Origin: Sordariomycetes sp. S80-01Y
Taxonomy: Eukaryota > Ascomycota > Sordariomycetes
Direction: 5' to 3'
DNA: 64,000 nt
NCBI GenBank assembly: GCA_037042185.1
Contig: JAXQJY010000024.1
Coordinates: 1 to 64,000 of the forward strand
How positions within the stretch are numbered: position 1 is the first letter of the stretch; every line of letters starts with the position of its first letter. A program made the translations under genes and the position numbers. Positions 1 through 13,450 of the stretch are shown here, in pieces. Under the pieces are notes generated by a model. It made no database searches. It saw only the letters and a list, made by a program, of their open reading frames with translations, and was not told where the DNA came from.

Positions 1-1972
1 ACATTTGAACTCGATCTGTTTTGCATATAAAATCTTCTATTAATTTTTTTACTTCGATGGATCAAGTGATTTTCGCTAGAGTCTTTGATACTTGGTAAGT
101 TGGTGGTTTTTTTTTGTTCTCCTCGCTTTCTGTGCTTGTTCTCTCATCGTGCGGACTCTTTCTTCGTTTGGTTGTGCGTAATTGTGTTCTCTTGATATAT
201 TGGATATAGCTGGTCCTTAAGACGGAAGGATGATAGGCAGTAGATCTCGGTGTGCAGATATGCGTCGGAAACGGCCCCTTTGTATATTGGAAAACAAACA
301 CCAAGAAACTAGCCACCTAGTACAGCCCGAATGCATATATTGCTACCCCAATATACAGAGCTGCCGACTCCAAGTCACGACATGAAGATTCCAAAGTTAC
401 TGGTACCGGGTAGCGACGGTCACACATCAAGGTCCACCAATCATCACTGGGATGTCCAGCTTAGTCATACTGCCACCAACGATAGCAACAATCGACGAAG
501 TTGCTTCCAGCACGAGAACAACTGCGAGAGCCGCCATTGACGACCCGAGCGGAACCCTGCACTCCCCGGAAGCACACCAATATAATCGAAATTTCTGTCT
601 CTCGAGCTCTATAATCGAGCGATACCCCCAAGCTCATCGACGCGATTGCCCGCGACCAAGACCGCATAACCAGCCGACATCCACAGTCAACCATCGTTGC
701 TCGACCGCCGCACCGGTAGAAGGGCCCAAAGCATCACAAAAGGAATCGCCAGTGACTCCACCGAGAGATACAAACCGACCCTACACTTCATCGATCATCT
801 ACACGCAGACATGACTCGACAAGCCGCACTGTTAGTCCCTCTGCAAAGAAAACGCGACCCTGCAATCCCGGAGGGGGAGATAGTAGGGGGAGACGAAGCT
901 GACTCGGGAGTAAAAGGTCACTCTACCGCCGCTCGTTGAAGCTGGCTCTAGACTGGGCTGTGCACCGTCACCTTTGGCGCGGCCAGGCGCTATATATCCG
1001 CTCCCTGTTCGAGGCCAACCGCCAAGTTACCGATCCGCGGCAACAGAGGGTTCGCCCCACCGGAAACTGGAAAATATAGAGGAAAGGGCTGACGAGAAGA
1101 TAGGCGCTGCTTTCGGAGACGGAGAAGCTCCTGGAAAGTTGGAAACATCCCGACCCTTATGTGGCACCCACAGCTCCAGGAGGTACGGCCCCCAACCCGC
1201 CGTCCGTGAGAAGCACATATTAACTGCCAACAGGTTCGAAGTACGAGCGCAACCTCCCTCCGCCCTTCCTCGGCGGTGAGTCATCTGTTAAATTAGTGGA
1301 ATACGCGGCATACTAATGTGAACAACAGAGCCGAAGCAGCACGACCTTCCGACGAAGCACTGATTGGTGAAGATGGCATAGGACATCAGATATATAACCG
1401 GGGGAGGTTCGAAGGTGGTTGGGTTGGTTGACTGGACTTCGAGTTCCAGGTCTGTCGCGTGCAATTCCATTGTTAAATATACAGCGTCTATGCACACGTT
1501 GTCGCTTCACCAATCTCTGCTATTTGGATGCCTGTAGGATTCACGCGCATGTAATATCCAACTTTCACATCAAGCTTAAATATCCAAGAGACTAGCTCCA
1601 TCAAAATGCACTTGATTTCGATTGCCGATAATTGGTAGTTGGGCACGAGGGGGCGAAATTGTAGACATGCCGACAAAACGCCACAATATCAAGAGCACCA
1701 CACGTAGCCAGCCTGGCGGGTCGAGAGGTTCGCGCGGTATCTTCTGATCGACAGGGAACCAAGCGCACGAATACCCATCACTCGCCAAAACACTCACAAC
1801 ATAACAAAAGACAAATGCTTTAGAAGGTATTCATTCATGACCATGCCGTGGGGATTATTGTACAACCCAAACGCGTGAAAAATAAAAAAGCAACCGTGAA
1901 CCCTGAACCGTGACCCCTGTCATGACAACCCAAGCCAACCATCGCAGAAAAGATCAAAAGGAAAATCAGAAT
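1..1972. other. Intergenic, no gene recognised
   Basis: Only short overlapping open frames occur on both strands (each about 100 codons or less), and none resembles a known family or shows a convincing intron-exon pattern. The first 330 bases are AT-rich and the rest is mixed. The right end is the 3' flank of the H2A gene. A gene whose body lies left of the window could still end here. Confidence 0.5.
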
Positions 1973-2501
<529 letters not shown>

Positions 2502-3916
2502 TTTGGAAGAAGTGTGGTTTGGGTTGTGAGTTTGGGAGTTGGCTGAGCCGTGAGTTGAACGTGAAGTATGCGTGTGGACTTGCGGTTGATGATAATTGCG
2601 AGGTTGTAGGAGGCAGGAGTCGATGTTGGCGGGGGGGTTGAGGTTAAGTACTTTTCGGCGCGTCATGGCTGCTCTGGCGGATCACTCACCAAGAAGGAGG
2701 CGAGGCGCGTTGAGACGCTAGCCCCGTTTTGGAAAATGGACCAAAACAACGCCCGAGCTCTTGCACCAGCAAATCACTCCAGCCTCCCAAATGGCAATCT
2801 CTCCAGGAATTCTGCGCCCCCGGTAATATTACTTTCCATCCATTTTATTTTTCGCGTTTGTACTCTGCTGAGCCAATGATCCGTCAGTTATACGATATTC
2901 ACTTGCCGATTGGGCATGTTTCTCCGCATTCAGTCAGCTCTAGCTAATTGACATCGCAAAATCTTACCAGCTGGCCTGGCCAACTGTCTTCACTTTTCGC
3001 TGACCAGATTACTGGTCCCGGTATCTGGTTGTTGATCCTTCTTTTCATATGTTAGTTGCTGTATTACGGGCTTTGTTTCCACCGCTCTCCGAATGCTGGA
3101 AGCATGGGCAGCTGCAATAGTATTGCGCCGATGAGGTCTGAGAAGATGGTGATGATGCATCGCTGTCCTGATAGAGTAATATTCGGACTAGCACTGCCTG
3201 CCTTGTCCTCTAGATCCGAATCGATTGCGGTGAAGTGGATATCTGGGGATCTTGTTATGTTGCATGAGATGCAGTTCCACTCCATGACCACCAAGATGAA
3301 CGCTTGCATAGTTGTGAGAATCATTGAACCTCCTCAAGCCCCAATTCTACAGCAAAGGCAATATATTAATTGCTATCAAGTATCATGCTCGAGCTTCGGA
3401 GGCTACTTTTCTCATCGTATCGGCAGGCTATCGTCGTTTGCATTGTGGCTAACGCAATGGCATTCGGCAGCCTTGCTTCGAGGATACCGCTTGCCTGCTG
3501 CACGGCTGTGCAGAGATATATTCTGGCGAATCAAAAAAATAGATTGATGCAGGGGTGGCAGAAAATGGGAGTACTGAGGATGCCAATCAGCCACCACAAC
3601 CGCGTTTTCAGCGCAACTCCACCCGCACTTTCGAGCACCAGGATGTGGGTCTTTTATCCATGTGATCCGCCAACCACAATCCTGCATGTGTGTTATCGAG
3701 AGGCGCGCCTTCGGAGGCAATCAGTAACTCAACGCCAGCGGCACGCGTCAAGCTACAAATACCACAGCCCACCCCAATCGCTTCTTCCTCCTCCGTCATC
3801 CACTTTCATCAACCACCCGCTGCCCATACGCCTCGCCAAAGCCGTATCTTCATTCGCAGAGCCACTTCAGCTTTCAGCAACTTTTACCCCCCCTCAACTT
3901 TTCAAAATCTCTCAAA
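2502..3916. promoter_or_regulatory. Shared H2A/H2B divergent promoter region
   Basis: This 1.4-kb gap separates the two divergent histone starts, so it must hold both promoters. A CCAAT pentamer is seen at 2873-2877, and a long pyrimidine-rich leader precedes the H2B ATG (about 3770-3910), as is common for highly expressed fungal genes. Open frames of up to 188 codons overlap one another here but look like no known protein; I treat them as chance. Specific histone regulatory boxes were not identified. Confidence 0.6.
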
Positions 3917-4433
<517 letters not shown>

Positions 4434-4735
4434 GGAATGGTAGTAGGAGTGTGTTTCGGCATTTGGATCTTTTTGCATGGCACGAGCATGCCATGATATG
4501 AGGCAAGGATGGACCAAGTGTCCTTTGGGTCTCTTAATGCGTTACGGATGGTTTGCTTTTTTTGGGGTCAATGTCTTCCATGGTCAACGGGGTTTGCGGT
4601 TGTACACTACATTCGAGATTTGGGACTCGAAACAATGAGAATTCGCACACATGATATCCTGGCATTCCCTCTGTTCGCCCGCGTTCGACTTGATCATTTT
4701 CATTTGACTGAGACAGATGAAGTATTTGCAATTCT
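4434..4735. other. Convergent 3' flanks of H2B and the SQS1-like gene
   Basis: About 300 bases between two gene ends; it should hold both 3' untranslated regions. No further gene or RNA was recognised. Confidence 0.5.
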
Positions 4736-6840
4736 TCAACCGAGACCCGCCTTCGTCTTTTTCATCATCTGTGGCACAGGTTGCAAGATGCCCTTGTTGT
4801 CCAGCGCACCTAGTGCTGTCCCGTTGCTCCAGCCCATTTTCTCAAGCATCGCGTGCCCACGATTTTCGGAACCCAGCTCCGGCGCAGCGGCGCCAACAAC
4901 CTCGCCTTCCTGGTAGCTTGCGGCTGCCTTTGATCGCTGTAAAGGTGCCTTTAAGCCTCGTTTTCCGTGGATGTCGAGTCTGGGTAGGAATTTTCGGTTT
5001 ATTCTGGCCATGGTCTGGTTGAAGATGCGGTCAGAGAACTGCAGCGTTCTCTTCGTGCGATACAAGGAGGTTCTTCTCTGACTGGCTTTCCCCGTGGATT
5101 TGGATTTGATGTTGAACTTGTTGGCGATCTCATGCACAATCTTCCTCGCATGAGTGTCCATCGGTGGCATCGTAAGACTCGTCACGTCGTTAGCAGGTCG
5201 AAGAGGCATGTTCAATTTGTCAGTTACACTCACGTCTCGGCATTCTTCATGAGGAATACCCTGATCTCGTCACCAACTTGCTCGATGTTCATGCCAGTAG
5301 GATATTTGACGCGAAGATCGTCAGGGTTGCTGGCGTTCTTGCCTAGCATGCCCAGAGCCCGAAGCTCCTCACGTCGCTTCTTCCGCTCGGATTTTTTAAG
5401 GCGGTCGTTCTTCCACGCCATCTCTAGAGCCTCCTGGAGATCCTCATCTGAGACGTCGAAAGTCATCTGGCCACGAGCTGCCTTGCCTTTCTTCTTCTTC
5501 TGAAGGCTAGGCCTGCTCCAATCCATGAAGTCAAAGTCTTCGAGACCGAGGTCTTGTCCATAAGCCGGTCGATCGTCATGTTCCGAAGTATCTGAGCTCG
5601 AGCTGGCAAAACCATCGAGGGCGATTTCGTCCCCTCCGCTGGGAATTTGGTCTTGTAAAATTCTTGCAAGTGTGGCGTCGTCCAACTCGCTACCGGTCTC
5701 ATAATGCTGATTCGCAGCATCCTCCTTCGCTTGTGTTGATAGCATGGTGCCTGATGTAGAATCCTTCGGCTCATAATCATAGGCGCCCTCGTTATCGGAA
5801 CCACCCAAGTCGCGAGTGTTGCGGGCGTCCGCAGGTTGAGAGCCCAGGATATCTGACAACTCTCCGTTCTCACGCAAGTTAGCGAGGTAATCCGCCGCAA
5901 CGGCCGCACTATGTTCTTCATCATCGTTCCATTCTGAGCTTGAGCGGGCCTTCTGCCCCTTGAGTGCACGTTTGCCCTTGTTTTTGGGCCGGCGCCGTCC
6001 GCGAGGTCCCTCCTCAGGGACGGACAGATTATCTTCGACGGCGCGAATCTCAGTCTCCATTTGCGTGAGCGTAATTGTCGTATTTTGTGTGTTAGAGGTG
6101 GCGGCCGCGACCGTCTCGTGGGTTCTCCGAGCTGGTGTAGCGTCGCGGCCCCTGAAGAGGATAACTTCGTCGCTTGAGCCGCTTTCGGGCTCCAGCGACC
6201 CCGATCGAATTGCTGGCATGCGCTTGGGCGTCGCATTGGTTGGGCAGCTGCCTTTCAAGTCAAAGAAGAAGTGAGGCTCAGGTTCTTCTTCGGCTTGGTC
6301 CTCTTCGGTCCGTGTGCCTCGTAAAATGTCCTGCTCCAAATCCTCTGGGCCTACAATCCGAGAGTTATCGGCGCCATCTTGTCTGTCATTACTCCTGCAG
6401 ATTGCAGTTAGTTGCGTATTATTTTGACTCTCTTCGTTAATGGGCTGGGGAACCATTGACGACGGGGAGCGTCGTTGGACATGGTTCCTATCGTTGGCGT
6501 TTTGTGACTGGTCGACATCATCTTCCAACTCCTTCAAGGGCTCGATTGATCCTGCACTGATGAAAGAAACCGGCATTTTCCGCAGACTGTTAACAGATTC
6601 CCCGTGGCTGGTGTGGTAGGATGTGTTCCTGGCTTCGTCTGCCATGCTAAACCCTGTGAAACCTGTGGAAAAGTTTTAAGCATCCAGTCTAGTCAACTTC
6701 CCATCCATATCTTTCTTACCAGTACCATTGGACTGCCCACTATCTGCAAGTAAATCCCGGTTGCGTCGACCGCCCCGGTTGCCTCCACGACCGCGCCATG
6801 GCTTCCCACCGCCACGTTTGCTCGCAACGTCTCGAGGCAT
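4736..6840 (-). CDS. sqs1: R3H and G-patch protein, SQS1/PFA1-like
   Basis: Likely nuclear/nucleolar activator of the DEAH helicase Prp43, acting in splicing and ribosome assembly, as known for yeast Sqs1/Pfa1. Exons are 6840-6720, 6662-5234 and 5177-4736, giving 663 residues. The N-terminus is Arg/Gly-rich (GGGKPWRGRGGNRGGRRNRD). It splices to GFSMADEARNT, a block I recognise from fungal SQS1 proteins. The long middle part is acidic and low-complexity. Near the C-terminus is the R3H-like region (MDTHARKIVHEIANKFNIKS, then KGKASQRR-type basic residues as SKSTGKASQRRTSLYRTKRT). A G-patch follows at the very end (MLEKMGWSNGTALGALDNKG). The second intron has a clear GCTAAC branch point. Start choice: the first ATG giving the RG-rich tail. 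Function is inferred from domain order. Confidence 0.88.
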
Positions 6841-7413
6841 CCCCACGAATTTGGCGTGAGAGATAAGAAGAAACACAAAAATGCGCCGAGGAAATACTGA
6901 TATATAAGTGTCTATTTGACGGCGTTGAGGCGGTTGAAATCTAGGGGGAAAAAAAGACAGTGACGTTGGAGTGGCGTTGCTTTGACTCAGAGAGTGAGAC
7001 AGAAGCTGCCAGTGTGATGATGTACCTTCGTGAAATAAGTGGATACCCCACCAATTCACCACATCATCGTCCATTCAAGGGTTGGGTTGGACAACTATTG
7101 ACAGAGCCCATCAATGTTTTGAGCACAGTAAAAAACTGCCTACATAGACAACGAATAGACCACCTGAATCAGAAAGTCTTTGCAGCAACGCCTCAGTCTT
7201 TAAATCCGACAGTGATATTGAATGAATTAGAGTCAATGGGCATGGCTCGATAGTGATGTAGGCCATTACGGTTACTGAACAGGCGCCTTCAATCCTATAC
7301 ATCCCATCGCGCTTCAAATCTAGGTTCAGAATAACAAAAGGGGACCCATGCCTCCAGACACACCGACTCGCACTGTCTAAGCTATTGTACAGTCGTAGTC
7401 TTACAGGTATCCT
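6841..7413. promoter_or_regulatory. Promoter side of sqs1 and 3' flank of KGD2 gene
   Basis: The stretch of 573 bases lies upstream of the minus-strand sqs1 start and downstream of the KGD2 stop. It contains no recognised gene; the promoter and leader of sqs1 must be here. Confidence 0.45.
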
Positions 7414-8886
7414 CTACAAGAGCATACGACGGGGGTCCTCAATGTACTCCTTGATCTTAACCAAGAACTGCACGGCCTCTCTTCCGTCCAGTAAACGATG
7501 GTCGTATGTCAAGGCCAGGTACATCATTGGGCGAATCTCGACTTTCCCGTTGACGGCAACTGGGCGCTCCTTGATGGCATGTAAGCCCAGGACGGCGCTT
7601 TGGGGAAGGTTGATGATAGGAGTTCCCATCAACGATCCGAAAACCCCTCCATTACTGATGGTGAAGGTACCACCAGCCATATCCTCGATAGTCAATTTCC
7701 CGTCACGAGCCTGCCGCTGTCAATATTGGAGCACACCTTTTCAAACGAGCTTGCCTACCTTCTTGCCCATGTCGGCAATGGATTTCTCAATACCCACCAT
7801 ATCCAGAGATTCAACGTTGCGGACAACAGGGGTAACCAGACCCTTCTCCGTTGCCACCGCCACGCTAACGTCAACGTAGTCTCGGTATACGATGGTGTCG
7901 CCCCCATTGGGTCCCTCGATCGAGGCGTTGACGGCGGGAAGGTCCCGCATAGCCAACACTGCAGCCCTTGAAAAAGCGCTCATGAATCCAAGCTTAACTC
8001 CAGTCTTCTTCAGGACCTCGTCCTTGTAAAGCTTCCTAAAGTCCATTATGTTGGACATGTCGACCTCATTGAACGTGGTGAGAGAGGCGGCGGTGTTTTG
8101 AGATTGCTTCAAACGCTCGGCGATACGAAGGCGCATGCGGTTCATCTTGACCTAATGACACAGTAACGGTTAGTTACGGGAATCGAACTGCTCTTGGTAC
8201 ATGCAACCTTACCCTACGCTCTTCACGGCTACCTCCTCCAGAGGAGGTGCTGTTCGACGATTGGGAAGAGTCGGCGGCAGAAGACTTTGGCTCGGGCTTC
8301 TTCTGCTCGGGCTGCTTCGGGGGCTCTGGTTTGCTAGAAGCCTGTTTCTCCTCGGGCTTGGGCTCGGGCTTCTTCTCCTCCTTGGTTTCTGGCTTGGATT
8401 CCGTGACAGACTGCTGTGAAGACTCGTCCTTGCCTGAGGATGTCTCCTTCTCACCTCCAGTGGGCGCACCGCCGAGTTCAAGCCGGACGATCTCCTGTCC
8501 GACGGTTACGGTGTCCTCCTCGCTGACCAGGAATTCCTTGATGGTGCCAGCCTCGGGGGCGTTGACAGCGACATCGATCTAACAGAAGCATGTGTCAGGA
8601 CACAGCATCAATATTTGAGGGAGTTGTTAATGCTTACCTTGTCGGTCTCGATTGTCGCAAGTTCCTCGTCCTGCTCAACGAAATCGCCGACGCCTTTTGA
8701 GAACTGCTTTAAAGTACCCTCCGAAATGGACTCTGCCATCTGCGGAACTTGAACCATCTTGTCGGCATAGTTCCTGACGGTCTGCATCATCGAAGGAAGC
8801 ATGACCATGGGGTGCTGCTGCAGGCGCTGGCGCTGGGTGCGCAAGGGCACCATGCGCGCAGCAGAGGCCAGTCTTCTCGACAACAT
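7414..8886 (-). CDS. KGD2: Dihydrolipoamide succinyltransferase (2-oxoglutarate dehydrogenase E2)
   Basis: Core E2 of the mitochondrial 2-oxoglutarate dehydrogenase complex; it transfers the succinyl group from lipoamide to CoA in the TCA cycle. Exons are 8886-8638, 8578-8213, 8151-7759 and 7710-7414, giving 434 residues. Residues 1-40 form an Arg-rich, acid-poor mitochondrial presequence. The lipoyl domain spans about 43-118, with the lipoylated lysine in ETDK at Lys83. A Pro/Glu/Lys/Ser-rich linker occupies about 120-200. The catalytic domain starts near [18 protein letters not shown] and carries the active-site [12 protein letters not shown] (His407, Asp411). There is no recognisable peripheral subunit-binding domain between linker and catalytic domain, as usual for eukaryotic E2o. 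Its E3 partner is encoded at 46391-48130. The promoter side faces ATG4. Confidence 0.96.
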
Positions 8887-9913
8887 GGCTGCGATTGAAG
8901 ATCGAGGGGAAAGTGGTGGATAGAAGGAAGTCGAAGTCTTGACCGGGAAGAGGGCTTTGGGATTGGTGTAGCTCTAAGGAGAAATGACAGAGCTTCGCAA
9001 TGCTTAACCTCGGATCGACGAGGAAATGACGGAGAAAAACACAGCACAACGCCGTTGACCCGTTATTCAGACGGAAGGACGCCGGGCGGGAAGCAGAGCT
9101 GCCAGCTGCCCGAATCAAATTATGCAAGCAAAGCAGGCTGATTGGGTTGCCAGGGGCCATAAAACTTTTAGCTAACCACTTTTGACACGGGAAGTAGCAT
9201 GCCGCTATCATCATTGGGTGGAAAGCAATTAAAACCAGTCATCTCTTTTCGCTTACCCACTAAATACCGGATGTCGCAGGAGGTAGGGGTCTCAATTGCT
9301 GGGAGCACGATTCTATTGGCTGAGCTAGACACCCCCCGACAGCACGTATCGATAACTGAAGGGAGTCATGGGGCGTCACTGCCGTCACCTTCACGATCAG
9401 CTGGTGAAGCTCCAGGTCTGGCTCCCATCATCACATCAACCCCACGCATCAACCATCGCGCTTCCTTGATTCCATCCTTCCTCCGTCGTAGGCTGAGTTC
9501 CTCTAGTCTTGAATCTTTGGCTATAAGTCATATTGTATCTGTTCATATTCTGCTGCAGTACGAACTGTCAAGACCACCCCGCGATCAGATCTCCTTGACC
9601 ACACCGGGCGGCGACCAATCGTTCGAATACCGCCGTCACACCGAGCTAAGAGAAACCCTTCGACCGTGTTCTTTTCTCCGTCGAACGATTTTACCACCTC
9701 CCATCGTTCCTCTCGCTGGGTAACTCATCCAAAGATCGACCACGGCCCGTGTCCTGCCACCACTTACTCCGTCACCAACAAGCGACCCTGCTATTTTCCC
9801 AAACATTCGCCCAGTATACAGATTCTAAGGCTACCACGGGCGTTTGTCGTGGTTTTATCTTCATGCTTATTTCCATCCCGTAGGACCAAAAAGTCTAGCA
9901 ACCACTCCGTGCG
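8887..9913. promoter_or_regulatory. Divergent promoter region of KGD2 and ATG4
   Basis: About 1 kb between two divergent start codons. It is rich in short open frames on the plus strand but none is recognised. The pyrimidine-rich part before 9914 looks like an ATG4 leader. No specific operator was identified. Confidence 0.5.
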
Positions 9914-11432
9914 ATGGAAAACACACTGGCGAACGTTGATCTCGGTCGTTACAGGCGCATCGTACAGATGTTCTGGGACCCTGAGCCTATCAATAACCCC
10001 TCGACAGATCAGCCTGTATGGTGTCTAGGGAGGTCGTATCGCTTGGCTGATGGCAAACATTCTTCGTTGCCGCCCGGTGGAAGTGCAAAGCCTGCGGACG
10101 CTGCACAAGAAGATGCTACCAGAGACAAGCTTGGTGCGATACCAGTGCCGCCGTCCAACGCGCCCGAAACTCCACCTGAGTCCAATCCTAGCAGTTTCTC
10201 GTCATCTTTAGCATATGGAGAACTACCGCGAGACAGTGGTTGGCCCCAAAGCTTCATCGATGACTTCGAGGCAAGGTTCTGGATGACCTATAGATCGGAC
10301 TTCGATCCAATTCCCCGGTCGAACAACCCGAAGGCTTCCACTGCGCTATCTCTGGCCATGAGAATAAGGAATCAGCTCGGCGACCAAGCCAGCTTTTCGA
10401 CAGACAGCGGCTGGGGATGCATGATTCGCTCTGGGCAAAGCTTGTTGGCGAATGCATTGGGTATTCTTCAACTCGGACGCAGTATGGGACACTTCCTTCT
10501 CTCCATGGTAATTGATCTATGTTAGGCTGACGCTACATAGATTGGCGTCGAGGCCAAGAGCCTGAACAAGAGCGAAAGCTTCTACAAATGTTTGCAGATG
10601 ATCCAAGGGCCCCCTTCTCTATCCACAGCTTTGTCCAGCACGGCGCCTCTACATGTGGGAAGTATCCTGGCGAGTGGTTTGGGCCATCAGCCACGGCTCG
10701 ATGTATTGAGTGAGAGGTCACATCTCAAACGTGAAACCGCATGACGCTAACAGTTGTTTTCAGAGCGCTCACTAACCCACATGAATCGGAGCTTCGGGTG
10801 TATACCACTGGAGATGGCCACGATGTCTATGAAGACAGCTTCATGAATGTAGCTAAGCCAGATGGTAAAGCTTTCAAGCCCACTCTCATATTGGTTGGAA
10901 CGCGACTGGGAATAGACAAGATAACGCCCGTATACTGGGAAGCTCTCGTAGCGTCCTTGCAGATGCCGCAATCTGTGGGCATAGCTGGGTATGTCTTAGC
11001 CCTGTCTGTGCACCCGCAAGGCTAATTTGGGGATCTAGCGGACGACCATCCTCTGCGCATTACTTCGCTGGAGCTCAGGGCTCCTTCCTGTTTTATCTGG
11101 ATCCCCACCATACTCGAAAAGCTCTACCGTACCATGAGAAAGTGTCCGACTACACAGACGAGGAGGTGGACTCGTGTCACACGACCCGTCTTCGACGAGT
11201 CCACGTACGGGAGATGGATCCTAGTATGCTCATTGCTTTCCTGATTCGATCTGAGGATGACTGGCTCGAATGGAGGAAAGCAGTAAAGCATGTACAAGGC
11301 AAAGCTATCATTCATGTAGCAGATCGGGATCCTGCAGCTCCTGGGGCCGCGGGGTTTGAGGGAAGAGAGAATGCCATTGATGAGGTGGAGCCATTGAGCG
11401 ATGATGATAGCGAAACATTACATGCAGCTTAA
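9914..11432 (+). CDS. ATG4: Autophagy cysteine protease Atg4
   Basis: Cytosolic peptidase (family C54) that trims the C-terminus of Atg8 and later releases Atg8 from phosphatidylethanolamine. Exons are 9914-10481, 10541-10709, 10764-10988 and 11039-11432, giving 451 residues. The catalytic cysteine lies in DSGWGCMIRSGQS (Cys169). The Asp-x-His pair is in FYLDPHHTR (Asp342, His344). The FWMTYRSDFDPI block upstream of the active site is also typical. The N-terminal part (about 45-105) is a low-complexity Ser/Pro stretch. Intron 1 rebuilds LGRNWRRGQ, where most relatives have an acidic residue in place of Asn, so that acceptor is the least certain. The C-terminus is acidic. Confidence 0.95.
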
Positions 11433-11695
11433 ATCCTCAGATACACATGCTCGTTGGAATCCAGGGCGTTTGATGGATCCGCAATTTGTCCAACCCGTTG
11501 TTTTCCGCGATATAATCAAGATATTTGGGCCGTTCGAGACTTAAATTGGCCCGATCACCTTTGAATATTGATCTCCAAGATATTGGCATCCGTTCGACTC
11601 TTGTGGGATAAGATTTTGAAGTTGCTGCGTCTGGTGAACTTATGGGCAGTCATGGATACTTAAGGGTTGCTTGACCTGTACAAATGCCACGTCAC

Positions 11696-13450
11696 CTATC
11701 GTTTGGACTTCCCTTTCTTACCAGAATTTGGCCTCTGCGCCACCTGTGCGGCATGATCCTCATCTCGAATATGTTGGAAGAGCTTTGACCGGGAGCTAAA
11801 CTCTTCGGCGCAAACCGTGCATCGATGCTGGAGTTGGTATGGTCAGCCAACCTTACTCAGGGGTGGGGAGGTTGGGGTGACTGTGTGAATAACTAACTGT
11901 GTCTGATTGCTGGGAATTTTGCGCCGCCTTGCGTTCTCGCTTCGCCTTTGCCTTTCCGATCTTCTTTCGTGCTTCGTGCTCTTCGAGGTTTGTCGTTCCA
12001 GCGACATCTAGAAGCTTGCCGCCTTGGTCGATGTTGCCTGCCGGTGTGGCAGCTGATTTATCCTTGTCAAAAGCCAGGCGGTCCTCGATGACGCTGCGTG
12101 GTGCGTAGTCCTCATCTGACAGCTCGACATGGTGGGATGATGCCAGGCTGTTTGTGTCGGCGTCTTCCGATGCTGGTTTTGGCTTGTCGCCCGCGCTTGA
12201 CTGGCTGGTATCCCCTTGGTGACCTCGCAGCCCACTCGATTCCTCGGCCTTATCAAGGATTTCCTGATTCCCGGCACCTCCACTAAGCTTAGTTGTTGAC
12301 TCTGCATCAAGGTCGAGGTCCGCTCCCTCTTTTTTCATTCGCCACCTCAACTGCTGCACCGCTTTGATATGTTTCCTGCTCTTCTCGTGCGCTTCGAGCT
12401 GTTTCTCGCTCTTGAAAACCTTGTCACAGACCACGCACTCGAGGACTTCTACCTCTTCGGACTCCGCATCGTCCTCGCTCGAAGGAAAGTTATCATCTGC
12501 GCCACTGTCATCTCTTGATTGAGCCCATTCGGCAACTTCGTGAGACGCCACCCTCTGCTGATTCGCTGCTCGCGCCCGGGCGGCTTGTGCTGCTGCAGCG
12601 TTCCGAAGGATCTCCTGTCTTTCTGACGCACTTTGTGAGTTGGGCAGGTAGCGAGGATCGCGTTTGCGAACAAAGACAACGAGAAACCGCACCGCCTCGT
12701 TGAACTCGCGAATAGCATCATCCCGTATCTTTTTGTTTTCTTTTTCCATTAAGCGGCGAACCTGGCGGTCTGGGGCTTCTGAGAGGCGATATTTGTCTTT
12801 CCAGGCGAATGATTTCCTCGTTGAGAAGCCAGCCCATGCAGCATAAAAGGGCTTGACGATAGTCTCATAATCGTCGTCGGATGAGCCGAACGTGGGGTAG
12901 TCTGGGTAGTGCGCTCCGTCAAAGTCTGCTGCAGCCTCTTCCTCGGTTGCCAAGTGCTCGAAAGTCTCGCGCGCTATGCCAAAGAAGCCAGTTGGCTCGT
13001 CATCAAATGGGACGGAGGCGTTGAATCTCCTTATCAGGTTGTGGATCTCTTCGGTTTGTGTCAGGCGTACATTGCGGAATGTCGTCGGTTCCGAATCGTT
13101 GTCTAGTCCATCGTTGCCCCTGAGAATGGATTCGCGGTGGGAGTCGTACCAGGCGCGCTCTTGGGGGTCGGACAGCACTTCATATGCAGTCTGTATTTCG
13201 GCAAACCTCTGGGTGGCCTCTTCGACATTATCATAGTTGCGATCAGGGTGCAGCTCAAGGGCCTTTCTTCTATATGCCTTCTTGATTCTGGTAGGATGTG
13301 AGCGCCTGCGTACTTTTACATTTGTAATGAGAGCACTCACTCTTCGTCGGTAGCTTGCCGGTCTATTGCAAGTAATTCATAGTAGCATGTTTTGGCGGCA
13401 GTCGCGCCAGGCGAAGCCTCACTCTGGCCGGTGGACTGATGTGCCCCCAT
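11696..13450 (-). CDS. JJJ1: J-domain zinc-finger protein Jjj1 (DNAJC21 family)
   Basis: Cytosolic Hsp70 co-chaperone that, with Rei1, helps late 60S ribosomal subunit maturation and Arx1 release (known for yeast Jjj1). Exons are 13450-13341, 13287-11898 and 11827-11696, giving 543 residues. The J-domain spans about 22-90 with HPD at 50-52 (KALELHPDRNYDN). A first C2H2 finger, CVVCDKVFKSEKQLEAHEKS, begins at about 321. A second, CTVCAEEFSSRSKLFQHIRD, sits in the last short exon. A charged coiled-coil-like region lies between J-domain and finger 1. The first exon is not part of the main frame; it was found by joining TDEE to IKKAYRRKALEL across a 53-nt intron, completing the J-domain. Convergent with ATG4, about 260 bases away. 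Confidence 0.94.
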